Assembly: GCF_036013645.1 (NCBI RefSeq)
Contig: NZ_CP107869.1
Span: 2,666,001 to 2,730,000 of the forward strand
DNA: 64,000 bases
From: Streptomyces sp. NBC_00490
GTDB taxonomy: Bacteria > Actinomycetota > Actinomycetes > Streptomycetales > Streptomycetaceae
Reading direction: 5' to 3'
The notes below the pieces were generated by a model that was not told the origin of the DNA, searched no databases, and saw only the letters and a list, made by a program, of their open reading frames with translations. Below are positions 56,396 through 64,000 of this stretch, in pieces (within the stretch, counting starts at the first letter, position 1; each line of letters opens with the position of its first letter). Position numbers and translations under genes: made by a program.

Positions 56396-59179
56396 TCACC
56401 TGTGTGAGGTGAACTCCACGACCTGCTGGTAGGTCGGCCGGTTCTGCCAGCTGATGTTGTAGTGCTTGATGCCGCCCAGGGTGCGCTGGACGATCGAGTC
56501 GGCGCACCACTGGTTGCCCGCCGCGCACAGGTCGTCGCCGGGGTAGACCTGGGCCGCGGTCTTGCCGGCCGCCGTCTTCAGGGTGCTGATCAGGGTGTCC
56601 CGGCAGGCGCTCAGGGTGCCGCCGCCGCAGTACTTCCGCTCCAGCGGCCCCTTCACCGTCTCACCGAGCACCGCGCGGATGTCCTTGTCGACGTAGGACC
56701 ACCAGCCGTACTGGAAGGAGCTGCCCGCGTGCGCGCCGGTCGGGCCGTGCGCGGCGGACGGGGCCTCGTCGACGGGCAGGTTGGCGGTCATGGCCGTGTA
56801 CAGGCCGGTGCCGAGGCCGGGTTCGAACTCGGCCTTCACCAGCAGCGGCCACCACGCGTCGAGGATGCGGATCGCCTCGGCGTTGGCGTACGCCTTCGAA
56901 CCCGCCGACGTCTCCGTGCGTTTGCCGCCCGCCGTGAGCCAGGTCTGGAGCTTGCTCACCGCGGCGGCGGCCGTGGAGTCGGTGACCGTGCTGCTGTTGA
57001 TCACCTTCAGCAGGTCCGGCAGCACGTCCTCCGCGCGCAGGTCGGCCAGGGCCGCGTCGGCCATCGCCTTCACCAGCGCGGCCCGGGTCACGCCGCCCGC
57101 GGCGACCAGCTTCTGCACCCGGTCCTCGAGCAGGTTGCCGCGGTGCACGGACCCGTCGCCCCAGGGCGCGGTCGAGTAGTCGGCGGCCTGTTTGTTGTTC
57201 CAGGAGATGTAGTAGTCCTGGTCGATGGAGTTGGGGTGGGCCGAGGCGGGGGTGTAGGCGGCCGCGTTCGTCGTCGGGTTCCAGCCCTGCCACTCGTACA
57301 CCGACCGTGCCCACACCGGGAAGTCGGCGTCGACGCCGGTGGCACGCACCGGGTTGTCGCCGCTGTTGTAGTACGCGGTGTGCGTGGAGTCGGCGTAGAA
57401 CCAGTTGAAGGTGTAGTTGACGTGCTGCACCGCGCTCTGGAAGGTCTCCGGGCTCTTCACGTAGTCCGGGTCGTTCAGCATCTGGAAGCCGATGATCGAG
57501 TCGGCCTCACGCATGAACGACGAGCGCAGGGTGGTGTAGGCGACCTTCTTGCCGCCGACCGTCGCCCGGTACTCGACGGGCCCGTACTTCGTGCGCCAGA
57601 CCCGCATCGTGTAGGAGCCCGCGGCGGTGTCGTCGGCGGTGGTCGGGGCCCAGGAGTTCTTCCGCTCGATCTTCTCCATCGCCGTACAGGTGCCGTGGTA
57701 CAGGTAGTGGTAGTCGTCCTGGCACAGCTCGACGGCGTAGGTGTCGATGATGTCCTGGCCGGAGGTCGTGGCGCTCCACGCGTAGTCCTGGCCGCGGCCG
57801 AGTTCGACGTACATGCTCAGGCCCGCGAAGGAGGCACCGCGGGCGCTGAGGCCCGGGCCCTGGATCTCCTGGAGCATGAGCAGCTGGGGTGCGAAGTAGC
57901 CGGTCTGCGGGCCGAACACGGCGACCGGGTGGCCGCTGGCGGTGTGCTTGCCGCTGACGACAAGGGCGTTGGACATACCGCGCTTGGCCGAGCTGAGTGC
58001 GGTCGCGGTCGCCGCGGCGGAGGCCGCGGTGGCGCTCTGCCCCGCTCCGGTGCCCGTGGGGTCGTAGACCAGCGGCTCGGTGGTCACCGAGCCGGCGTCG
58101 GGCAGGGCCCCGCCCTGCGGGTCGGCGGGCTTGGTGGCGTACGGGAAGCTCTTGTCGTGGACGGTGACGACGGCCTCGGGGTCGTTGCGCTCGCGGAAGG
58201 ACTCCCAGACCTTGGTGCCCTCCGTCACGCCGTACTGCTGCTGCGCGGCGAGCAGCGAGAGCGCGTTGTTGACCTCGCCGCCACCTCCGGAACCGAACAG
58301 CGCGCCGATCACCGAGGCCAGCGCGACCAGGTCGGTGGTCTTGAAGTGCTCGATGGTGCCGGCGTTGGTGACGGAGTCCTTGTGGCCGGTCAGGACGTAC
58401 TCGCCGGGGAAGTAGCGGCCGCTGTCGGAGGCGTCGATGTAGGCGTTGATGCCGGCGATGTAGGCGTTGACGTCGGCGAGGGCCTGCTGGCCGCGGGCCC
58501 CGGCGTTGGCGACCGCGTTGTCTATCTGGGCCTGCAGATCGGCCTCGGTGTACGGGGCGTTGCGCCAGAACTGCTGCTCGAGGCCCTGGTTGGAGGGGTC
58601 GCCGCCGGCGAAAGCGGTCAGCTGGCCGCGGCCGACGTGACGGAAGACGTCCATGAGCCACAGCCGGTCCTGAGCCGCCGCATAGCCCGCTCCGTATTCA
58701 GTGCCGTATCTGGTGGTACCGGTGATGTGCGGCACGCCCGTCTTCTTGTCGCGGACGATCGTCACGTCGCTGCGGCCGCCGGGACTGAGAGTGGAGGCGA
58801 CTTGATCGGAGGGGACGCCGAAGGAGGCGTCGTTGAAGAAGGTGTTGATCGTGGCGTTGGTCAGCGACGGGTACCCCTTGGCCAGGTTGGCGTAGGGACC
58901 GAGCTGGTCCTCGGCGTGCTCGGGCTGGGTACCGAAGGCCTGGTTGAGGAGGATCTGGGAGAGGGTGGCGTTGCCGTTCTGGCCGGGCGGGAGGATGTCG
59001 GAGCACTGGCTGCCGCAGTAGTCGTTGGCGGCCGTCGCCTCGGCGGCCGCGGCCGCTTGACCGAGCGGCGACAAAAGACCTGCGATCAGGGCGCATACGG
59101 AAGCGGTCTTCAGGAACCCGGTGACCCTGCCGGGAGTTCTCAGTCTGTCGAGGGTGGTGCGCGAGGTACGCCGAAGCAT
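56396..59179 (-). CDS. penicillin acylase family (S45 Ntn-hydrolase), exported
   Basis: 927-residue secreted amidase precursor. An N-terminal signal (TASVCALIAGLLSPLGQAAAAAE) precedes an alpha-chain region (VTIVRDKKTGVPHITGTTRYGTEYGAGYAAAQDRLWLMDVFRHVGRGQL, highly typical of S45), a spacer, and the beta chain that starts at Ser403 in GMSNALVVSGKHTASG, the N-terminal nucleophile exposed by self-cleavage. Further typical pieces: HPVAVFGPQTGYFAPQLLMLQEI and YAWSATTSGQDIIDTYAVEL. Likely acylase acting on acyl amides such as N-acyl-homoserine lactones, cyclic lipopeptides or beta-lactams; which one cannot be told. Confidence 0.92.
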   Translation of the reverse strand: MLRRTSRTTLDRLRTPGRVTGFLKTASVCALIAGLLSPLGQAAAAAEATAANDYCGSQCSDILPPGQNGNATLSQILLNQAFGTQPEHAEDQLGPYANLAKGYPSLTNATINTFFNDASFGVPSDQVASTLSPGGRSDVTIVRDKKTGVPHITGTTRYGTEYGAGYAAAQDRLWLMDVFRHVGRGQLTAFAGGDPSNQGLEQQFWRNAPYTEADLQAQIDNAVANAGARGQQALADVNAYIAGINAYIDASDSGRYFPGEYVLTGHKDSVTNAGTIEHFKTTDLVALASVIGALFGSGGGGEVNNALSLLAAQQQYGVTEGTKVWESFRERNDPEAVVTVHDKSFPYATKPADPQGGALPDAGSVTTEPLVYDPTGTGAGQSATAASAAATATALSSAKRGMSNALVVSGKHTASGHPVAVFGPQTGYFAPQLLMLQEIQGPGLSARGASFAGLSMYVELGRGQDYAWSATTSGQDIIDTYAVELCQDDYHYLYHGTCTAMEKIERKNSWAPTTADDTAAGSYTMRVWRTKYGPVEYRATVGGKKVAYTTLRSSFMREADSIIGFQMLNDPDYVKSPETFQSAVQHVNYTFNWFYADSTHTAYYNSGDNPVRATGVDADFPVWARSVYEWQGWNPTTNAAAYTPASAHPNSIDQDYYISWNNKQAADYSTAPWGDGSVHRGNLLEDRVQKLVAAGGVTRAALVKAMADAALADLRAEDVLPDLLKVINSSTVTDSTAAAAVSKLQTWLTAGGKRTETSAGSKAYANAEAIRILDAWWPLLVKAEFEPGLGTGLYTAMTANLPVDEAPSAAHGPTGAHAGSSFQYGWWSYVDKDIRAVLGETVKGPLERKYCGGGTLSACRDTLISTLKTAAGKTAAQVYPGDDLCAAGNQWCADSIVQRTLGGIKHYNISWQNRPTYQQVVEFTSHR

Positions 59180-59402
59180 GGCGGCTCCTACCGACGGGAG
59201 TTGAGTCAGGCGTTACCGCCGGTATCCCCGGGTTTGAAGATGAACATGCGTCAAGTTTTGGTAGCCGGTCCGGAGGCTGATGGGAGGCATCGGAAATCGG
59301 ATGGAGCCGAATCGCGTGTCGATACGTCTATTCGGCGACGTCCGAAGCGACGACGCCGAAGTGACCGAAGTACAGGTGCAGGTGTGACGGAGGTGCAGGG
59401 CG

Positions 59403-60005
59403 ATGGCCGGTTTCCGGAGTCTGGCGAGACAGGTGCGAGATCCGCGATGCGATCTGGCGCTGCGACGCTACTCGTTGCGTAAGTGCCTGGAGCGTTTTGC
59501 CCCCTACGGGCACAGGGCGACCTGGGACCATCTGTGCTCCCGGGCCGGATTCGGCCCGGAGGACCGGTCCCCCGACCCGGCGCGGCTCGTGGCCGCGTTG
59601 GACGAGCTGGAGGAGGCGCGTTCGGTCTGGCTGGCCTATGAGGTCGAGTTCGCCGAGCGACGCAAGAAGGAGAAGCACGACGGGCTGCGCAGGCCGGGCA
59701 GTGTCGACGACTGGCACCGGCTGACCTGGGGCGGTTTCGGCGTCGCGTGGTGCGACGACCCGCGGCTCCACCCCCGTGAACCGCTGGCCGAGGTGTTGCG
59801 CAGGCTGATCTCCGCGCTGGAGCGTGAACCGGGCTCGGTGTGCCCGGTGTGCAGCGGAGAGCGGCTGACCTGGATGTACGACCTGGCCCACGAACCCTCC
59901 TCGGGCCCGGTGTGCACGGACTGCGGGATCGTGGTGCCGCGTCCGGTGCTGACGTCCGAGGCCCTGGCGGCGTCCCGGCGTGGACGGCTGCTGGTGTCTG
60001 CCTGA
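59403..60005 (+). CDS. hypothetical protein with zinc-ribbon C-terminus
   Basis: 200 residues, ATG preceded by GGAGG. It opens MAGFRSLARQVRDPRCDLALRRYSLRKCLERFAPYGHRATWDHLC; the middle region is helical and charged (ELEEARSVWLAYEVEFAERRKKEK). Near the end a Cys4 zinc ribbon is evident: VCPVCSGERLTWMYDL...GPVCTDCGIVVP. No catalytic motif recognised. Streptomyces homologues are hypothetical; nucleic-acid or protein binding by the ribbon is only a guess. Confidence 0.82.
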   Translation: MAGFRSLARQVRDPRCDLALRRYSLRKCLERFAPYGHRATWDHLCSRAGFGPEDRSPDPARLVAALDELEEARSVWLAYEVEFAERRKKEKHDGLRRPGSVDDWHRLTWGGFGVAWCDDPRLHPREPLAEVLRRLISALEREPGSVCPVCSGERLTWMYDLAHEPSSGPVCTDCGIVVPRPVLTSEALAASRRGRLLVSA

Positions 60006-60136
60006 GCGAGTGGAGCGACCGGGGGGTGCGCCGGGGATGCCGCACCCCTCTTCTAACGGTTCGCGCGGTACAGCCCTGATCGGGGGCAGTGGGCCCCTGT
60101 CGCGGTCCGGTGCCTTCCGAGTGGCACCATCGAGGC

Positions 60137-60865
60137 ATGGTCCAGGTGTGTCTCAACGGGTCCCGAGGGGCCGCCGACGGAGCGGTCGTGCCGCTGTCAC
60201 CGCAGGCTCTGGCCGATTCGGCGGCCGCGGCCGTCGCGGCCGGGGCCACGGACATCCATGTCCATCCCAAGTCCCCGTGCGGTGACGACACCTTGTCGCC
60301 GCGGGTGCTCGCGGCGACCCTCGACGCCATTCGGGCGCGGGTGTCGGTGCCGGTCGGGGTGACCACGGGCGCTTGGACGGAACCCGATCCCGCGCGGCGG
60401 TTGGAGCGGGTGCGGGACTGGACCGTGCTTCCCGATCACGCCTCCGTCAACTGGCACGAGCCGGGGGCGGAGGAGCTGGCGGCCGCGCTCATCGAGCGGG
60501 GTGTGGGTGTGGAGGCCGGTATCTGGTCCGGGACGGACGCGGCCTCCCGGTTCGCCGTGTCGCCGCTCGGGCCCCGGGTGCTGCGGGTGCTGGCCGAGGT
60601 GACCGACGGGTCGCCGCAGACCGCCGAGGACACGGCGCGTGCGCTGTTGGCCGAGGTGGGGGCCGCGCACGGCCGCCCGGTGCTGCTGCACGGTGAGGAC
60701 GGCGGTGCGTGGCCGGTGCTGCGGCTGGCCGGGCGCCTGCGGCTCGCGACCCGGATCGGACTGGAGGACACGCTGGTCCTGCCGGACGGTGAACCCGCCT
60801 CCTCCAACGCTCAGTTGGTGGCTGCCGGGCTGGTCCAGTACGGGTGGGCCCAGCGGTCGTCGTAG
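60137..60865 (+). CDS. 3-keto-5-aminohexanoate cleavage enzyme family protein (BKACE/DUF849)
   Basis: TIM-barrel beta-keto-acid cleavage family, 242 residues, shorter than the typical 270-310. VQVCLNGSRG is the first strand; the metal-binding HxH is in ATDIHVHPKSPCGDDTL; later VGVTTGAWTEP, SVNWHEPGAEEL, GVEAGIWSGTDAA and LLHGEDGGAW. Family members condense a beta-keto acid with acetyl-CoA. The altered loop regions and short length make the precise activity uncertain. The 3' end overlaps the convergent gene by 55 bp. Confidence 0.82.
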   Translation: MVQVCLNGSRGAADGAVVPLSPQALADSAAAAVAAGATDIHVHPKSPCGDDTLSPRVLAATLDAIRARVSVPVGVTTGAWTEPDPARRLERVRDWTVLPDHASVNWHEPGAEELAAALIERGVGVEAGIWSGTDAASRFAVSPLGPRVLRVLAEVTDGSPQTAEDTARALLAEVGAAHGRPVLLHGEDGGAWPVLRLAGRLRLATRIGLEDTLVLPDGEPASSNAQLVAAGLVQYGWAQRSS

Positions 60866-61545
60866 GGCAGGGCGAGGAGTTCGGCCCGGGTCGCGAGGTC
60901 GTGCTCGCCCTGGGCACGGAGGCGGGCGGCGCCGGGGCCGGAGAGCCAGGTGCGCAGGTCCGCGATGCCGGTCTTCTCGCTGTCGTCGTACCACCAGGTG
61001 AACGGGGAGGCGTCGGACAGCAGGTCGTAGAGCCAGACGTCGGCGCAGTGGGCGAGGTGGGCGTCGGCGACCGGGGTGCGGGGCCAGGCGTCGAGGAACG
61101 GGGTCACCGTTCTCGCGATCGTGGCGCAGGTGTCGAAGATGTCGTCGATGCCGTAGGGCGGGTCGGGTGCGGTGAGGACGTCCTGCCACCAGGCGCGCAG
61201 GAACGTGTCGATCGCGGCGGCCTGCTCCGGGGGCCAGGAGCGCCAGTCCACCCGGGTCAGCCCGTGGGCGCCGTAGTTGATCGCGCCCAAGGTGCCGTCG
61301 GCCATCGCACGGGCCGCCTGCGGCAGGAGGCGGCGCATGACGGCGGCGTGGTCGTCGAAGTGGTCGGAGACCTCGAAGAGGTAGTACTGCACGACGTCGG
61401 GGGGCACGGGGATGTCCGGCGTACGCAGATACGCGGTCTCCTCGGGGGCGTGGCAGTAGCCGCAGCCGGTCTCGTCGGGGCTCGACGCGCCGCGGAACAC
61501 CGTGGATATGCGCGCGAGGGCGGTGTCGAGGGTCGGTGAGGACAT
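60811..61545 (-). CDS. hypothetical protein
   Basis: 244-residue protein starting MSSPTLDTALARISTVFRG. It contains a CGYCHAPEETAYLRTPD motif near the N-terminus (two Cys and a His, possibly metal binding) and Trp-rich segments (WRSWPPEQAAAIDTFLRAWWQDVL; SPFTWWYDDSEKTGIADLRTWL). No known family recognised. Helical content seems high. It overlaps the BKACE-type gene at its 3' end and lies divergent from nothing; its start is about 130 bp from the end of soxR. Confidence 0.75.
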   Translation of the reverse strand: MSSPTLDTALARISTVFRGASSPDETGCGYCHAPEETAYLRTPDIPVPPDVVQYYLFEVSDHFDDHAAVMRRLLPQAARAMADGTLGAINYGAHGLTRVDWRSWPPEQAAAIDTFLRAWWQDVLTAPDPPYGIDDIFDTCATIARTVTPFLDAWPRTPVADAHLAHCADVWLYDLLSDASPFTWWYDDSEKTGIADLRTWLSGPGAARLRAQGEHDLATRAELLALPYDDRWAHPYWTSPAATN

Positions 61546-61674
61546 GGATCGTCCCGTCAGGACTCCGTGCGCGGCGGTCCCGCCGGCCGAAGATCGCGAC
61601 GTTACCAGCGGCCGATCCGGTCGCCCACCGCATTTCCGCGTCCGAACGCCGGGTTGCGTCCCGTCCGGTGTGCG

Positions 61675-62166
61675 TCAGCCGCAGCGGGTCGCGTTCTCCT
61701 GGTGGTCCGGCTTGCGTTCCACCATCAGGCGGGAGCCTGCCTGGCGTTGGCCGAACGCGTCGTCCGGGTTGGACAGGACGCAGGTGTCCAGGGAGAGGCA
61801 ACCGCAGCCGATGCAGTCGGTGAGGTGGTCCCGGAGGCGGTTGAGCTGCTTGATGCGTTCGTCCAGCTCGGAGCGCCAGGCCTCGGAGAGGCGGGCCCAG
61901 TCCTCTCGGGTGGGCGTGCGTTCCTCGGGGAGTTCGGCCAGGGCCTCGCGGATCGTGGCGAGGGGGATGCCCACGCGTTGGGCGGCTCGGACGAAGGCGA
62001 CCCGGCGGAGGGCGTCGCGGTGGTAGCGGCGTTGGTTTCCGGTGGTGCGGCGGCTGGTGATCAAGCCCTTGGACTCGTAGAAGTGCAGGGCGGAGACGGC
62101 GGCGCCGCTGCGGGCGGCGAGCTGGCCGACCGTGAGTTCGTGGATCTTCTCGGGAATCTGGGGCAC
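61675..62166 (-). CDS. soxR: redox-sensitive MerR-type activator SoxR
   Basis: [2Fe-2S] redox sensor, about 163 residues. The MerR-type HTH is at the N-terminus (LTVGQLAARSGAAVSALHFYESKGLITSRRTTGNQRRYHRDALRRVAFVRAAQRVG), then a dimerisation helix, and the cluster-binding CIGCGCLSLDTC (C-x2-C-x-C-x5-C). In Streptomyces SoxR responds to redox-active metabolites such as actinorhodin rather than acting with SoxS. The start used is GTG 62166 (MPQIPEKIHE); an ATG six codons upstream is possible. Divergent from the MaoC-type gene. Confidence 0.95.
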   Translation of the reverse strand: MPQIPEKIHELTVGQLAARSGAAVSALHFYESKGLITSRRTTGNQRRYHRDALRRVAFVRAAQRVGIPLATIREALAELPEERTPTREDWARLSEAWRSELDERIKQLNRLRDHLTDCIGCGCLSLDTCVLSNPDDAFGQRQAGSRLMVERKPDHQENATRCG

Positions 62167-62218
62167 CCCTCGAAGCCTACCCATGCCTCCGTTGACACAG
62201 GCCCCGCGGCCGACCATG

Positions 62219-62234
62219 CTAAGCAGTCGCTTAG
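62219..62234. promoter_or_regulatory. TetR-type operator, CTAAGC-N4-GCTTAG
   Basis: CTAAGCAGTCGCTTAG, a perfect 6-4-6 inverted repeat, 24 bp before the MaoC-type gene and in the gap shared with soxR. A nearly identical site lies before the TetR gene at 63396. Confidence 0.75.
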
Positions 62235-62257
62235 AGTTCGGGACGAGGAGGCGCGAC

Positions 62258-62719
62258 ATGGCAGAGCCGAGGGTGTTCGCAGGGGCCGACGAGCTGAAGG
62301 CCGCGGTGGGTGAGCAGCTGGGGTACACCGACTGGCTGGACGTCGACCAGAAGCGGATCGACCTGTTCGCCGAGGCCACCGGCGATCACCAGTGGATCCA
62401 TGTCGACCCCGAGAAGGCGGCCGCCGGACCGTTCGGGACCACCATCGCGCACGGGTATCTGACCCTGTCGCTGCTGCCGTTGTTCGGGCCGCAGCTGATC
62501 AGGGTCGAGAACGTGAAGATGGGCGTCAACTACGGCACCAACAAGGTGCGTTTCCCCGCGCCCGTGCCGGTCGGCTCGCGACTGCGGGCCACCGCGGTGA
62601 TCACCGGGGTGGACGACGTGGCCGGCGGCGTCCAGGTCACCGTCGCCTTCAGCGTCGAGCGCGAGGGCGGCGACAAGCCGGTCTGTGTCGCCGAGTCGGT
62701 GTCGCGCTACTACCTCTGA
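62258..62719 (+). CDS. MaoC family (R)-enoyl-CoA hydratase/dehydratase
   Basis: Hot-dog-fold hydratase, 153 residues. Catalytic Asp/His motif: IDLFAEATGDHQWIHVDPEKAAAGPFGTTIAHGYLTLSLLP, the R-specific hydratase signature (A-T-G-D-x-x-x-I-H-x-D). ATG at 62258 follows GAGGAGG. Catalyses reversible hydration of trans-2-enoyl-CoA. Convergent with its presumed TetR regulator (4 bp apart), sharing matching operators with it. Confidence 0.94.
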   Translation: MAEPRVFAGADELKAAVGEQLGYTDWLDVDQKRIDLFAEATGDHQWIHVDPEKAAAGPFGTTIAHGYLTLSLLPLFGPQLIRVENVKMGVNYGTNKVRFPAPVPVGSRLRATAVITGVDDVAGGVQVTVAFSVEREGGDKPVCVAESVSRYYL

Positions 62720-62723
62720 GCGG

Positions 62724-63350
62724 CTACTTGGTCACTCCCACCATCCGCAGCACGAGGTCGGCGTAGAGCGCGCCGACCTCGTCGGGCGTCATGGGACCGT
62801 CGACGGTGAACCAGCGGGCCACGTCGATGCAGAGGGACAGGACGGCGAGGGTGGTGCCCTTGACGTCCAGGACGTCGAACTCGCCGGAGGTCACGCCGTC
62901 CTCGATGATGCCGCGCACCTCGGCGTCGCACTGACGGCGCAGGGCGAGGATCTCGGCGCGGGCGTCCGGGCCGAGGGAGTCCAGTTCGTACTGGACGACC
63001 CGGGCCGTGGTGCGGCCGCCCGCGTGCCAGCGGACGAAGGAGCCGACCGCGTCCGCGAGACGTTCGGTCGCGGTGCCCTCGCGGCGGGCCGCGGTCCGCA
63101 GGATCTCCAGGGCCTTCGCGTGGCCGATCCTGCTGATGCGGTGGAGCAGCTCCTCCTTGGTCTTGTAGTGGATGTAGAGGGCTGCCGGGCTCATGCCCGC
63201 GCGGCCCGCGATGTCCCGGGTCGTCGTGGCGTGGTACCCGCGCTCGGCGAAGGCCTCCACCGCGGCGACCAGCAGCCTCCGTGCCGCGTCGGGCGTGACC
63301 TCGCCCCACGCCTGCGTCTCGCCGCCGGCCGTGTCCTCCGCCGTACCCAT
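62724..63350 (-). CDS. TetR-family regulator
   Basis: 208 residues. HTH: RRLLVAAVEAFAERGYHATTTRDIAGRAGMSPAALYIHYKTKEELLHRIS. The C-terminal domain is of the fatty-acid regulator type (LAVLSLCIDVARWFTVDGPMTPDEVGALYADLVLRMVG). The site CTGAGC-GAGC-GCTTAG 46-61 bp before its start matches the one before the MaoC-type gene, so autoregulation plus control of the hydratase is likely. The acyl-CoA dehydrogenase at the window edge may belong to the same regulon. Confidence 0.93.
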   Translation of the reverse strand: MGTAEDTAGGETQAWGEVTPDAARRLLVAAVEAFAERGYHATTTRDIAGRAGMSPAALYIHYKTKEELLHRISRIGHAKALEILRTAARREGTATERLADAVGSFVRWHAGGRTTARVVQYELDSLGPDARAEILALRRQCDAEVRGIIEDGVTSGEFDVLDVKGTTLAVLSLCIDVARWFTVDGPMTPDEVGALYADLVLRMVGVTK

Positions 63351-63395
63351 CGCTTGCCCCTCTCCACTGACAGAGGCACCACCATACCGCCGAAG

Positions 63396-63411
63396 CTGAG
63401 CGAGCGCTTAG
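63396..63411. promoter_or_regulatory. TetR-type operator upstream of the TetR gene
   Basis: CTGAGCGAGCGCTTAG, one mismatch from perfect CTAAGC-N4-GCTTAG, 46-61 bp upstream of the start at 63350. Confidence 0.7.
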
Positions 63412-63420
63412 CCTGGCCGC

Positions 63421-63666
63421 TCAGAGCTTTTCGAACGGGCTGTATACGCGGCTCTGGGCGTCCTGCCGGTCCCGGATGACCTTGGCCAGGGTGAAGGCGG
63501 AGGTGACCAGGTACAGGACGGCGATCGCGAGGAAGGCCCGCACCCAGGCGTCGGCGTTCAGCTTGAAGATGCCCATCGCCGTGGCGGCCATGGCGACGGC
63601 GAAGGACGCGACGGCCTGGCCGTAGAAGGCGGCGGTGTTCTGGGGCTTGCCCGATGTGTCACTCAT
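63421..63666 (-). CDS. YiaA/YiaB-type two-helix membrane protein
   Basis: 81-residue protein: NTAAFYGQAVASFAVAMAATAMGIFKLNADAWVRAFLAIAVLYLVTSAFTLAKVIRDRQDA. Two hydrophobic helices separated by a short loop and a charged C-terminal tail with R-D-x-x-D/E match the YiaAB family. Function unknown. It lies between the TetR gene and the truncated acyl-CoA dehydrogenase on the same strand. Confidence 0.88.
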   Translation of the reverse strand: MSDTSGKPQNTAAFYGQAVASFAVAMAATAMGIFKLNADAWVRAFLAIAVLYLVTSAFTLAKVIRDRQDAQSRVYSPFEKL

Positions 63667-63726
63667 GGGTCGAGTGTGGGCGGGCGGGAGGCGGATCACA
63701 TCCGTCGGGATACTCAGGTCCCGTAC

Positions 63727-64000
63727 TCAGAAGGCCGAGACTCCGGTCAGCGCGCGGCCGATGACCAGTTTCTGGATCTGGCTGGTGCCCTCGTAGAGGG
63801 TCATCACGCGGGCGTCGCGGAGCAGTTTGCCCGCCGGGTACTCGTCGATGTAGCCGTAGCCGCCGAAGACCTGGAGGGCGTTGTTGGCGGCCCGGACCGC
63901 GGCTTCCGAGGCGAACAGTTTGGCCTTGGAGGACTCGGTGGTGAAGGGCTCGCCCCGGTCGATCAGGTCGGCGACCCGCCAGGTCAGCAGGCGGGCCGCG
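63727..64000 (-). CDS. acyl-CoA dehydrogenase, C-terminal part (cut by window edge)
   Basis: Reading the minus strand from the edge gives the C-terminus of an acyl-CoA dehydrogenase: LLTWRVADLIDRGEPF, SSKAKLFASEAA, ALQVFGGYGYIDEYPAGKLLRDARVM, TLYEGTSQIQKLVIGRAL. The QVFGGYGY...LRDARVMTLYEGTSQIQ sequence is the standard FAD/substrate-site ending. The N-terminal part lies beyond the window. With the neighbouring MaoC and TetR genes it suggests a beta-oxidation-like set. Confidence 0.93.
   Translation of the reverse strand, partial: AARLLTWRVADLIDRGEPFTTESSKAKLFASEAAVRAANNALQVFGGYGYIDEYPAGKLLRDARVMTLYEGTSQIQKLVIGRALTGVSAF

Noticed and set aside
1..64000. Mobile elements, integrases, attachment sites or CRISPR in the window
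   Set aside because: The only tRNA (Leu, 27743-27830) has no integrase nearby and no duplicated 3' end; no transposase, phage or Cas protein was seen.

Overview
The window is chromosomal DNA from a Streptomyces-type actinomycete. The evidence is very high GC in third codon positions, frequent GTG starts, 1- and 4-bp stop/start overlaps, a chaplin pair with an LAxTG sortase signal, mycothiol synthesis (mshC), Tat-type signal peptides, and a gene order that from memory matches the S. coelicolor core chromosome around SCO1658-SCO1700 (mshC, chpC/chpH, the gluconate genes, soxR). There are no insertion sequences, prophage genes or CRISPR arrays; this is mostly vertically inherited core with a few accessory insertions.

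Layout. 1-8.6 kb: mtnA faces a tightly coupled operon (BMP-type lipoprotein, double ABC ATPase, two permeases, nucleoside phosphorylase, amidohydrolase deaminase). It is preceded by a cysteine-containing micro-ORF and followed by a FadR-type regulator with a perfect operator. Together these read as uptake and salvage of methylthioadenosine-like nucleosides. 8.8-17.2 kb: the conserved mycothiol neighbourhood (PAC2 protein, mshC, an SCO1664-type kinase-fold protein, DUF3090, phosphatase), interrupted by an exported beta-propeller protein and an unusual pair: a signal-less subtilase followed by a glutamine-rich protein. The pair shares a C-terminal domain. 17.2-24.9 kb: CorA, ferritin-like protein, LLM oxidoreductase, aldo/keto reductase, a RecD2-like protein that has lost its ATPase motifs, and two small conserved proteins.

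24.9-33.9 kb: long chaplin chpC and short chaplin chpH, an M20 peptidase, tRNA-Leu(GAG), a 1283-residue Pls/PosA-type single-module synthetase whose A-domain code reads lysine-like, translationally coupled to an M1 aminopeptidase, and a YchJ protein. 33.9-38.6 kb: gluconate regulon (GntR, kinase, permease, two dehydrogenases). 38.6-47.6 kb: a putative exported protein whose frame runs antisense through a membrane haem protein, a molybdopterin oxidoreductase pair, an APC permease, a DMT permease, NUDIX, two DUF202 proteins, a quinone oxidoreductase and a histidine-rich repeat protein.

47.7-53.6 kb: an acyl-CoA regulon. A phosphotransferase plus acyl-CoA dehydrogenase pair (a split version of mammalian ACAD10/11) and a divergent SDR/acyl-CoA ligase/TetR operon carry matching operators; between them lies a frameshifted LuxR remnant. 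53.6-59.2 kb: exported cell-wall and amide hydrolases (NamZ/DUF1343, alpha/beta hydrolase, S45 acylase). 59.4-64 kb: zinc-ribbon protein, BKACE-type protein, soxR, and a second TetR/MaoC acyl-CoA unit with paired CTAAGC-N4-GCTTAG operators, ending in a truncated acyl-CoA dehydrogenase.

The strongest candidates for something undescribed are the subtilase/Q-rich pair with a shared tail domain (11.1-13.6 kb) and the lysine-like Pls synthetase coupled to an M1 peptidase (28.2-33.5 kb).
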